A DNA stretch of 64,000 bases, from positions 12,280,360 through 12,344,359 of the forward strand of contig NC_039368.1 of assembly GCF_003573695.1 (NCBI RefSeq), read 5' to 3'. Both the position numbers and the translations under genes were made by a program. Position 1 is the first letter of the stretch, and each line of letters opens with the position of its first letter. The notes under the pieces are model-generated. The model ran no database searches. It was not told where the DNA came from and saw only the letters and a program-made list of their open reading frames with translations. This document shows positions 22,799-32,575 of this stretch, one piece after another. Origin of the DNA: Papaver somniferum. Taxonomy: Eukaryota > Streptophyta > Magnoliopsida > Ranunculales > Papaveraceae.

Positions 22799-23065
22799 AA
22801 AGGGGGAGAGTGTTAGAGCATTGCTCGGTCGAACTCGCATGCGTTGCTATCTCAAGCATGTTTGTCAATATTAGTGATCAAAACTATAAGTCTTGATTTC
22901 TAGTCTATTATAGCTAAGTCTCGGACTAGGATAGAAAGTGTAGTTGAGTTCAAGGACTTCATGGCGATTCATCATACAAGTAGAAGAACTAATCAAGGAA
23001 CCGGTGGAACTTCTCGACAAAAAGGTATGTGAAGACTTGAACTTATCTATCACTCAAAAGTCTAT
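22799..23065 (+). repeat. SIRE polypurine tract and truncated 3' LTR
   Basis: AAAGGGGGAGAG (22799-22810) is followed by TGTTAGAGCA, a typical plant Copia LTR start. Only about 255 bp of LTR remain before the sequence changes to a different, protein-coding context on the minus strand. No CA end or TSD is found. Confidence 0.65.
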
Positions 23066-23308
23066 GCAATTTGAATCACACATAAATTTAGTCGTCATCT
23101 TCCAATTAATACTAAACCTCCATAAGAAAACATGTCTATAATATAGTATATAATTACCGAAATCACCTTCACTTGACCAGCAATGGAGGGTTAATGGAAT
23201 TTTTGGATCTATATCATTTTGTATAGTGACAATTATTTTGCCATCAACTGATTGTGCGCTAAGAAGAGTAAAGAAGATGCCAGACACTAAAAATGATGAT
23301 TTTGACAT
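23054..23308 (-). pseudogene. Plant S-protein homologue (self-incompatibility S1 family), 3'-truncated
   Basis: Members are small secreted Cys-containing plant proteins; the founding member is the poppy stigma determinant of self-incompatibility, and most relatives have unknown roles. The minus-strand frame starts at ATG 23308 with a hydrophobic signal peptide (SFLVSGIFFTLLSAQSVDG). Family landmarks follow in order: VTIQNDI, LTLHCWSSEGDFG, FLWRFSIN and TKFMC. Family members usually run 120-150 residues with further cysteines. This one has 84 and ends where the SIRE LTR remnant begins (about 23060), so the 3' third is lost and the stop codon comes from transposon sequence. Whether the promoter is intact cannot be judged. 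Confidence 0.7.
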
Positions 23309-23793
23309 TATGATTGGATCCGAAGCAACCTTGAGAGCTAATCAGTAGTGGGAGTATACAAATAAAAATAAATCTATTCTTGTATACAGGTTTTTAATGT
23401 AATAGATGAGTGTAGGTGATAAATGTGATAAGAATGGATAGACATACAAAACCATCTCAGCAATCACTCATTCAGTTAGCAGCAACATCAATCAACTAGC
23501 TGTGTACTGTGTACATGGCAATAAACTTGCCTAGAATTCAACCAGAATCGAACTTAAATCAGACCAATTCTTCCTTGTTCTATTCGTTTTCAAAATCTCT
23601 CTTACATGACCCCAAATATCAGCATCAACATTTTTTTTTATTCTCGCTCTTTATTGTTTTCGGAAACCCATCTAAGACCTTTCATACTACAAATCTCTGA
23701 GAATAAACCCATAAAGCACAAATTGTGGACTTGAGCGTACAAATTGTGTAATGACCTCCTAACCTAAGTAGTGAGCTTTCATGTATCAACAAT
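23309..23793. other. Region upstream of the S-protein homologue
   Basis: A/T-rich sequence without a recognisable gene; it would hold the promoter of the minus-strand gene at 23054-23308. The downstream Copia element starts at 23794 after the TSD ACAAT. Confidence 0.4.
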
Positions 23794-24366
23794 TGTTGGA
23801 AAAAATGGATTTCACAAAGGATGAATGACACAGAGAAGAAATTGTTGCACTCCAAAACTTTCAAGGCTTGTATAAATTTCTTTTAGACAAATATTTCTAC
23901 CCTCCCAATAACAATTGGCGATTACAACAGGTATGCGAAATATTGCCTTCAGGATACAATGAAAGCCCTGCAACGAAAACTGAATTCAAGGTTTGTACCC
24001 CTTGATTCAATCAAGAACACACAAAGAGATTTCTGATTTCTGATGATGCTTTTTGAAACAGAGAAAACAGATTGATTTTTCTTATATTTAAACGAAACTG
24101 GGAGAAGCTATTTATAAAGGGTTTTGCACCTGTTGGGAATAGGTTTTTTATTCGCCAACAGGTTTCTATTCACGAAACGTCAGGTTCCTTCATCAACAGA
24201 CATCAATGGTGTCTTTTGGATTCGAAATTTTCGAACAGGCTTTTATCGCCAAATAAAACCTTCAGTTCAAAAAATTCTTCCGGGGCGTTGCCCCCTTGAA
24301 ACCCCCACCAGGGGCGATGCCCCCCAGGACCCCCCTTTGGTTAGCGGCGTTGAAAATATTCCAACA
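23794..24366 (-). repeat. Copia 1 downstream (3') LTR
   Basis: 573 bp, with a TTTATAAATAG box on the minus strand at about 24107-24117 and GC-rich hairpin-forming repeats (GGGGCGxTGCCCC) at 24280-24325. Its outer parts match 29017-29172. Confidence 0.9.
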
Positions 24367-24995
24367 TTCTCCCCCTATTTTCAAAAACCATAAAACAAAG
24401 TTAAAACTTTTAAATCAGAGTGACTGCATCACCGAAGTGACTGCCTACGTACCCGAGTGGGATCAAGCCAACGTAGTTCAAGCACAATTGAGACTAAGCA
24501 TCATCGTTGAAATCAACACATAAATGATAGGTATTTTTGGATTTGAACCTTCACTTAGTGTAAGAAACTCAAAGCCTTATCGAGGTTCTATGGTGAAACC
24601 AGTCTTGAACCAAGTACCCCTTATGATAAAACCGGAGTCTCCACACATATTGATTTCATAAAATCATGTGTTCTGTAGCCAAGCACGTTAATGGCCATGT
24701 GCTTATATCCTTGTTCATGAGTCTTCTTTAGAGAACGGTCTTCTTCTCTTAGGAAACGGCCTTATTTCCATACTCATATAGGTAAGTCTCGAAGGTGTTT
24801 CTGCGATACACCTTTTACTAATCATAGACTCATTAAGGATTTACATCCATCCTATTTTCTTGCAGAAACCAGCACTAATAAGAAATGGGAAGTTTTTATA
24901 TTAGTGCTCCATAATCCACATCCATAACTTGTTGGTACCACATTGAACCTTGTTTATCCTTTTCAAAACATAGGTTGGGTTTCTGCTATGGGAGA

Positions 24996-27900
24996 TCAAA
25001 CTTCCTTCACAGACCTTAGTCCCATTTCTTTCCTTTTTATTGAAACCACTGAACTTGGTAGACTTTTCGTAAATGGGTCTGCCAAATTCCTCTTTGATTC
25101 AATAAAGTTAACCGTAACTACTCCCCTCTTGAGTGTTGCCTAACCATGTAGTGTCTAAGACTTGCATGTCTAGACTTTCCATTATAAGTCTTATTAGAGA
25201 CATTATAGATTGTAGCTTGATTATCACAATTAATCAAGACCGCCGGAGTTGGCTTCTTCCAAAAAGGAATTTCCATAAGTAGGTTTCTAAGCCAATCTGC
25301 CTCCTTACATGCATCAGTTAAAGCTATCAATTCTGACAACATTGTTGAATCAGAAATACAAGTCTGCTTCTTGGAACTCCAAGACACAGCAGCACCCCCT
25401 AATGTAAAAATCCATCCAGAAGTTGACTTGGAATTTGATTCTACATTGTTCCAGTTAGCATCGCTGTACCCCTCTAGTGCAGCGGGATAGCCTTGGTAAT
25501 GCAAACCAAAATTTATTGTTCCTTTCAAGTAAGCCATAACTCTTGAAACTGCTTTCCAGTGTTCATATCCTGGATTACTTGAGAAACGACATAATATTCC
25601 CACGGCTTGGGCTATGTCCGGTCTTGTGCAATGCATAGCGTACATAAGACTCCCAATAACACTAGAATACTCAAGTTGAGCATGAGTACGGCCGGTGTTC
25701 TTCATTAACTTGATAGTATGGTCTAAAGGAGTAGGTGCTGGATTGTCATCAAAGTGACCATATTTCTTGAGAAATTTCTCAATATAATGAGATTGAGTTA
25801 AAACCAACTCATCTCCCTTTCTTAGGATCTTAATTCCCAAGATTACATCAGCCTCTCCTAAATCCTTCATATCAAAGTTAGAACTAAGAAACTTCTTTGT
25901 TTCTTCCACAACAGATATGTCAGACCCAAAGATTAACATATCATCAACATACAAACAGAGAATCACACAACCAGAACTATCATGCTTACTATAGATACAT
26001 TTGTCCGCATCATTCACCACAAAACCATATGACAAAACTACTTTATCAAACTTCTCATGCCATTGCATAGGGGCTTGCTTCAAACCATAGAGAGATTTCA
26101 CTAACTTGCAAACTTTCTTCTCTTGGCCTGGTAATATGAAACCTTCAGGTTGTTCCATATATATCTCTTCTTCTAAATCCCCATTTAGAAAAGCAGTTTT
26201 GACATCCATTTGATGCACAACCAACTTATGAATAGAAGCAAGTGCAATCAAGCAACGAATGGATGAGATGCGGGCAACAGGAGCATATGTATCAAAGTAA
26301 TCAATACCATGTCTTTGTTTATAACCCTTGGCAACTAGCCTTGCCTTAAACTTATCAACTTCACCATCAGCTCTCAACTTTCTCTTGAATATCCATTTAC
26401 TTCCTATTGCTTTAGCACCAGGAGGTAAATTTACTAATACCCAAGTCCCGTTAGTCAAAAGCGAATGCTTTTCATCATTGATGGCTTCTTTCCAGAAATT
26501 TGCATCTCTAGAACTCATGGCTTCAGCATAAGTTTTAGGGTCATCATCAGTATGCATAACATACTGGTTAACACTAAGAATTCTATTCTTATTTGCCTCT
26601 ACAAGGTAATAAATAAAGTTTGGATCAGGCTTTTTCTCAATCCTTCCTCTCTTACTCCTTCTAGGTTCGATATCTTCAGTAGGCACTGAAATATCATTGT
26701 CATGAGTAGGAGAGGGATTTTCATCATTGTTATCAATCTCCATAGGTTCTAGATCAGGTAACAATGGATTCTCCATGGGTTGCATTTGAGAACTGTTCCT
26801 ATTTAAGTTCTCAAAGAATTCCACATCTACAGATTCTATAATCTCAAAAGTGTCAAGGTTTATAAATCTGTAGGTGATACTATTAAGAGAGTATCCCACA
26901 AAAGCACATTTATAAGCCCTGTTTCCCAACTTTGGTCTTTTGGGATCAGGCTTTCGAACATATGCTAAACAACCCCAGACTTTAAGTCTTCTCAAGTTTG
27001 GTTTCCTCTTAAACCACAACTCATAAGGAGAAACACTCTTCTTTTTCAAAGGAATTCTATTCAAAATATAACATGCAGACAACATAGCTTCACCCCACAA
27101 AGAATTAGGCAAACCAGAACTTATAAGCATGCAATTAACCATATCAATCAAAGTTCTATTTTTCCTTTCAGCCATACCATTTTGTTGAGGTGTGTAAGGT
27201 GCAGTACGTTGATGAACTAAACCATGCTCTTGACAAAAGGAATTAAATTCAGTAGGAAAGTATTCACCACCACGATCAGAACGTAAAATCTTAATTTTGT
27301 GCTCTAATTGTGTCTCTACTTCTGCTTTATAAATCCTAAATTTATCAAAGACTTCATCCTTAGATTTCATTAAATATGTATAAGCATATCTAGTACTATC
27401 TTCTATAAAAGTGACATAATACTTATTTCCACCACGAGTGGCAGAACCATGCAAATCACCCACATCACTATGTACTAATTCAAGTAAGGAAGAATTTCGT
27501 ACTACAGACTTATGGGAAATTCTAGTTATCTTTGCTTGCACACATATTTCACATTTAGAAGCATGATCAAAATTGCAATCAGAAATCAAGCCTAATCGAT
27601 TCATGTTTCTAAGAGAACCATAATTCACATGCCCTAATCTACCATGCCATAAATTAACAGAGTCAACAATATAAGCAGAACCATTATTTATTAAATTAAG
27701 CTTAATCATCCCATTACAAGCATATCCTTGTCCAACAAACACACCATTTTTGGACAACACAAACTTATTAGACTCATAGGTCGTCTTGAATCCAGCCTTC
27801 ATAACAAGGTCGCCGGAAACAAGGTTCTTCACGATGTCAGGGACATGTAAAACATTAGTAAGAGTCACAGTCTTTCTCGAAGTAAACGAGAGTTCAACAG

Positions 27901-28069
27901 TGCCTTTCCCAATAACTTTGCTGCGTTGACCGTTTGCGGAGACAACATCGTTTCCTTCTCCACTAACCGGTTCGTATGTCTTGTAAAGATTTCTATCCTT
28001 ACAGATATGGATGGTTGCACACATTGCACCAGTCGTACCACCATCCACCCCCAGTTTCAGAAACAGCAT
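24996..28069 (-). pseudogene. Copia 1 pol: protease, integrase, reverse transcriptase, RNase H
   Basis: Read from 28069 down. The protease starts just upstream in another frame: WWYD is at 28043-28032 and GAMCAT lies in this frame, so the catalytic D-S-G triplet is broken at the frameshift. A GAG-pre-integrase region has WHGRLGH and CEICVQAK. The integrase core shows HSDVGD, RSDRGGEY and NGMAERKN (D, D, E). RT begins near SKWIFKRK and includes KTAFLNGDLEEEIYM and YVDDMLI. RNase H has GYSDANW, SELIAL and CDNQAT. The main frame ends at 25118, but the family-like C-terminus continues in another frame to a stop at 24996. The long frame of 983 codons suggests fairly recent activity. Confidence 0.9.
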
Positions 28070-28098
28070 TGGCGGCTTGCACCACGATCACAAGTTTG

Positions 28099-28989
28099 TC
28101 ATCGACCATATTTGCCTCCTTTTTCTGGTTCTGCTGTTGTTTTCTTTTTGAGACGACAGTCACGAGCAAAATGGCCGGGTTTGTCACAGAAGTAGCAAGG
28201 GCCGCCAGCGCCCTTCTTCTTACTCTTCTTGTTGGGATGCTTCTTAAACTGAGTATCATTCTTAGGTTTCAAGGAATTCGGTGTTTTAGATTCTTCTACG
28301 CTATTCACCTTAGAATGGTTTTTCAGAATGTGGACTATCCTTAAGTCTCGCTTACGAGAGTCCTCTTCTATGCGAAGATGACGTTGTAAGGCCTCTAAAT
28401 CATAGTCAGTCTCAGCATGCTTAAGTTTCTTCTTATAACCATTCCAAGAAGGGGGGAGACGAGAAATAATAACCCCAACAACAAACGCAGAAACAAGATC
28501 AATTCCAGCATCCTTAAGATGATTAACTATGAGTAAAAGTTCACTGACCTGGGCAATGATTGACTTACTGTCAACCATCTTAAAATCCATGAAATTGCAA
28601 ATCAGGAATTTCTTGTTGCTTGCTTCAGAAATCTTGTATTTGTTGTCAAGCGCAGTCCACAATCCCTTTGCAGTCCCAATACTCCGATGTGCATTGTACA
28701 CATGTTTGTCCAGAGCATTCAAAATATGACCACGACACATGAAATCATCTTCCTGACGCTGCTTTCGTCTAGCCTTCAATTCCTCAGTGTCATTGTCAGT
28801 TGCAGCAGGAATTTCCTCCAATCCATCTTCAAGTATGTACCACAACTTGATGGTGATCAGGAAAAACTTCACAGTCTCTTGCCAACGGGTAAAACCTTCA
28901 CCATCAAAACGTTCCAATCGAGTAAAGGTTTGGTTCATCACTTGCAGAGATTGAGCAGTAGCATTCGAATTCGAAGATTCACCCTCCAT
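28099..28989 (-). pseudogene. Copia 1 gag
   Basis: A 296-codon capsid frame from ATG 28989. Landmarks are FDGEGFTRWQETVKFFL, LWTALDNKY, ISRLPPSW, and a zinc knuckle CYFCDKPGHFARDC (CX2CX4HX4C) near 28200-28160. The frame ends at 28099. The linker to the protease continues one base out of frame, at a short A run (about 28125). Gag itself has no internal stop, but the separation from pol makes the polyprotein defective unless a programmed shift is used. Confidence 0.85.
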
Positions 28990-29016
28990 TGCCAGAAAAT
29001 TATTTGTCTAAAAAAC

Positions 29017-29172
29017 TGTTGGAAAAAATGGATTTCACAAAGGATGAATAACACAGAGAAGAAATGGTCTCCCCTGGACCCCCACGACCTGACCTCTCAG
29101 GTCGACCACAGCCTGGGGGGCGATGCCCCCCAGGACCCCCTTTTGGTTAGCGGCGTTGAAAATATTCCAACA
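29017..29172 (-). repeat. Copia 1 upstream (5') LTR, internally replaced
   Basis: The ends match the 573 bp LTR at both termini. The middle, including the TATA box region, is missing and replaced by about 55 bp containing the perfect stem GACCTGA-CCTC-TCAGGTC (about 29087-29104). The element's own promoter is therefore lost. Confidence 0.85.
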
Positions 29173-29852
29173 ACAATCTCATCGAAAGATTTCCGAATAT
29201 ATAAAATTTGTTAATTGATACCAAATAATATTAAAGCTTTCTGGATATTTTTTTAATTAATTTTAAAAAGAACATGAGACCAAATATTATTTTCCGTATC
29301 AACCTAAAAAAATCTTTAAATGAAAAAAATCGAAACACTTGGACCAGATCAACTAGACTAAACTAAATCATGATACTAAATTCTTTCCACCGAAGCACTT
29401 GTAGTATCTCATATTAGATTAAGTGACGGTTTCTGTACTTTTCATTCTGATCCTTCATTTTTTTTCCCCCTTTAAAAGTCACAAGATCGAGCATTATGGT
29501 AGAGGGCATCCCTTCCTTATCCCTCAAGGGAATAGATATGGCTCAAAAGACAACCTCATTATGGTCTGTTTTCATCCCTTCTCTACATGTGCGAACAGTG
29601 AGTTTCCATTTTTTTTTCCAAATTTTATTTCTACGGGTTTAGATAAACATTTACTATAGCTGGAAAAAATTTCAAGAGAAAAAAATGGAGATATATTTGG
29701 AAATAAAGATTTTTAGTGGAAATAAAAGTGTTAAAAGTGAAAACCAAGAGTAAAAATACGTGGGAATGTTATAAATTCCCTCCATTTTTGTTGATCTTGC
29801 ACAAATACCCCCGAAAGTTAAAAAAATTATTTTTTGGAACCAACTTGAGAAA

Positions 29853-29965
29853 GTTGCTTCCACTTTTTGGAAGGAACTTGTATAAAGTTGAGTCCACTTC
29901 TGGAAGCAACTTGTGCTAGTTGCGTCCACTTCTGAAAGCAACATGTGCTAGTTGCTTCCAGTTTT
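29853..29965. repeat. 32-33 bp tandem repeats with internal dyad symmetry
   Basis: About 3.5 units of the form AGTTGCKTCCACTTCTGGAA followed by GCAACTTGTGCT. AGTTGC and GCAACT within each unit can pair, so each unit can form a hairpin. Confidence 0.7.
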
Positions 29966-30064
29966 CAGAAGGTAGGGGTATTTTTAAAAATTGAGTAAGG
30001 GTATATTTTAAGGGGCGGATTTAAGGGGTATTTAATAATGTTCCATAAAAATAAAGTTTCTCAA

Positions 30065-30112
30065 ACGGATACTGAGTATCCGTGTAAAATCACACGGAAA
30101 CTCAGTTTCCGT
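30065..30112. repeat. Two adjacent 19 bp near-perfect palindromes
   Basis: ACGGATACTGAGTATCCGT (30065-30083) and ACGGAAACTCAGTTTCCGT (30094-30112) are each palindromic except for the central base. They share ends ACGGA/TCCGT and a core ACTSAGT. A further ACACGGAAAC lies at about 30127. Confidence 0.75.
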
Positions 30113-30394
30113 AAAGTAGCTTTTTACACGGAAACCTACCCGAATCAGATGTGATCCACCTTGTAGGGAAAGGGGGGATATTCCTAGACAAGTAGGGATA
30201 TGGGAGACCATAGTGGTTGGCAATTCAGATTTTTCCCTACATATGAGGGATATGGAAGGAAAAGGGGAAGCATAGTGCTTGGCCTAAGAGTTATTAGTCT
30301 TTTCGGATATCGAAGTATGTGGTACTTCATTTTAGAGTTATTAGTCTTTTGGAGAATCATTAACCAGTTGGAAAACCCTTCAACCGAAAGGAAC

Positions 30395-31501
30395 AAATGG
30401 ATTTAGTTTGTGGTACAATATTTATAACGAGCTCGAAAATTTTAACAAACATGTGAAATATAAGATCGGTGATGGAAATGAAATTAGATTTTTGGAAGAT
30501 TTTTGGACTGGAGATACCGTCTTATGCAATAGATTTCCATTGGCATTTGAAACTTCAAGAACAAACGGAAAAGTGGTAGCTAGGTTACATGAGATCTCAA
30601 GTAATGGCATCAAATGGAAGTTCATGTCTAGAAGTAGATATTCTCAAGCCATAATGAGGGAAATTGATTTCATAAACTCTTTACTAGAACTGGAGAATAT
30701 TCAAAAAGGGATCGTAGACTCTAGATTGTGGATAGTGGATAGAAACAATACAGTTGATACTTATACGGTTAATGTGGGTTTGATTCTCTTTGTGACCAAG
30801 GCGATATTAGCTTTCCAGGTGAGATAATTTGGAGTCGTCATTATTCGTACAAAGTAAACTTTTTTCAATGGCTTTTATACCATGGAAGGTTATTGGTATG
30901 GATGTGGATAGGGTGTACCGGTTTTGTGAATAAGAAGAGAAAACAAGTGTCCATTTATTCTATGATTGTTGGCGAACAAAGAAAGTTTGAGATTATTTTT
31001 TCGAAGGATGCAACTCCAATTGCATTTACGATAGTAATATCTTCGCAACTATAAAAACTTGGAGTCATGATTGGGGTGATGAAAAACTTGACCGTATATG
31101 GAACAATTTACCGGTTGCAACATTATGGTACATTTGGAAAGAAAGGAATTCTAGAATCTTCAACCACAAAAAGAGAAACTTGGAAAGTCTAATTCGAGAT
31201 ATCAAGATTCAAGTTTATTTCTGGGTGCAGTCAAACATTAAAATCTTGGGTTTGACGGCTAACACGGTGATAGTTTTATGGGACTCGTATTTCTATCGGC
31301 CTCTTTTAGTTGGATATAAAACGTTCGGTGTTTATTTTTTTATTATTCTCACTTGGCTATTTGTTCTTTGTTCACTTTTTTGGGTGATCGAATCCAAACC
31401 CGATCTCCTTATTTGGTGTTGATAATATTTATTGGGTTGAAATACCCCTTTAATACCTCTTTTTCAATGAATTTATTCCTATCAAACGGATAAAAAAAAA
31501 A
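30395..31501 (+). mobile_element. 5'-truncated LINE, 3' end of ORF2 with poly(A)
   Basis: Translation shows the post-RT region of plant LINE ORF2: YKIGDGNEIRFLEDFW (about 30455) and SNGIKWKFMSR (about 30600). A zinc-binding region with stops follows (CRFCEKKEK-like, about 30915). It ends with ATLWYIWKERNSRIF (31120). An A-run at 31491-31501 ends the element. It is broken by stops and frameshifts and has no clear TSD. Confidence 0.75.
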
Positions 31502-31740
31502 ATCCTTAGAAGAAAAGAAACTTATGATGAGGGTCTTTAACCCAGTCCAAGACTGGCCCTTTCAAGGGGGGACGGGCTGCTAAATTAGTAGCCTTACAAT
31601 CAGCCGAGCATCCCGTCCAGCCCTCTAACTAAAACCCCTCTATTAGTAGGGTCGGGTTACAGTTTTCTCAACCAGTAAGTAAGTTCTATTAAATCCCCTA
31701 ATTTCTGTAATCTCTTTCCTCTTCTTCTTCATCATCAATA
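31502..31740. other. Upstream region of the mTERF pseudogene
   Basis: A GC-richer stretch (AGTCCAAGACTGGCCC and GGGACGGGCTG, about 31545-31580) followed by a CTTCTTCTTCATCATC tract that resembles a 5' leader. No gene is seen. Confidence 0.4.
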
Positions 31741-32575
31741 ATGATACGTCCTCTGTGCCGCACAGGGTATCAAGTAAGTAACATTAATGGCGATTGTTTA
31801 AATACCCATGCTTCTTGTTTTCATTTTAGTAGGGTTAATTTCATTTCATCTGTTGGTTCTTCCCCCAATCACAGTAAGTCCTCTTCATCTTCATTGGTTG
31901 TCAATACCTGATCAATTCATCATTTCAAAACCTCATCAAACCCCGATTCAGTAAACCTCACATTTCCAAAACCATTTCTATGTTTCCCTTAGAAAACCCT
32001 TCAACCAAAATTTGATTTTTCAAATCCAAAGGGATTCCTGGACTTGGCCTAGCCAAATTCATCTCTAATTACCCATGTCTTTTTGAGAGAAGCTTACAAG
32101 TTGCAATAATCCCTTGCTGGCATACCCTCCATAACATTGTTCAAAGTGAGATCCAGAAGAGATTAAGGATATGGGTTTCCATCTTTATAAAACCACATAT
32201 TTTAAAGATATACGGGGATTGACATGTATGAGCAAATTGACTTGAACGCAAAGCTGAATGTTTATAGGAAATGGGGTTGGTTAGAAAAAGAAATTTCGAA
32301 TGCATTTAATGTATGGCGTATTCAGAGAAGAAGATAACACCGATCATGGATTACCTTGTGAATCAGATGGGTTATAATTCATCATTTATAGCCAAATCCT
32401 CAAGAATATTTGAGTCTAGCATGAAGAAAACGATTATTTCTAGATATGTTGTTGTTCAGTGTTTAGTCTCCAAGGGTCAGATTAAGAAGCAGATTTCTTT
32501 CACTGGTTAAAATTACTGAGAAGTCTTTCTGGAACAAGTTCGTGAGCATGTATGAGGTAGAAGAATTTGAAGGTA
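31741..32575 (+). pseudogene. mTERF-family (mitochondrial transcription termination factor-like) pseudogene
   Basis: Plant mTERF proteins act in organelle gene expression as arrays of about 30-residue helical repeats. From ATG 31741 translation gives MIRPLCRTGYQ and a Ser-rich presequence (SSSSLVVN). Across frames, mTERF-like pieces then follow: GIPGLGLAKFISNYPCLF (about 32030), a RSLQxxIIPCW segment, LNVYRKWGW (about 32255), and YSEKKITPIMDYLVNQMGY with MKKTIISRYVVVQCLVSKG (32315-32490). Ending KSFWNKFVSMYEVEEFEG is near 32570. It is single-exon like its relatives, with several stops and frameshifts, so it is not functional. Confidence 0.75.

Larger units (their letters stand above)
1..23065 (+). 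mobile_element. SIRE-type Copia retrotransposon relic, outermost host of the nest
   Basis: The element is read from scattered parts in the right order: the end of a 5' LTR (1-429, resumed at 19370-19396), a TGGTATCAGG primer-binding site at 19399, protease and reverse transcriptase fragments, an extra coiled-coil ORF after pol, a purine tract AAAGGGGGAGAG at 22799-22810, and the start of a 3' LTR (TGTTAGAGCA, 22811). The 5' LTR is split by a LINE. The 3' LTR stops after about 255 bp against a truncated S-protein homologue gene. Integrase and RNase H are missing, so it cannot move by itself. Assignment to SIRE rests on the RT wording and on an extra ORF downstream of pol, which is typical of that lineage. 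The left boundary lies outside the window. Confidence 0.7.
23794..29172 (-). mobile_element. Copia retrotransposon 1, minus strand
   Basis: Flanked by ACAAT (23789-23793 and 29173-29177), with termini TGTTGGAA and TTCCAACA. The downstream LTR is 573 bp (23794-24366). The upstream LTR is only 156 bp (29017-29172). Gag and pol lie in order on the minus strand with frameshifts. The purine tract (AAAATAGGGGGAGAA read on the minus strand, 24367-24382) is present. No initiator-Met primer-binding site follows the upstream LTR, and the gag ATG starts only 27 bp from it. The element is defective. Confidence 0.9.
29178..30394. other. Noncoding A/T-rich stretch
   Basis: No gene is recognised. It holds a short self-complementary tandem array (29853-29965), a pair of palindromes (30065-30112), and AGAGTTATTAGTCTTTT twice (about 30287 and 30336). 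Confidence 0.5.
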
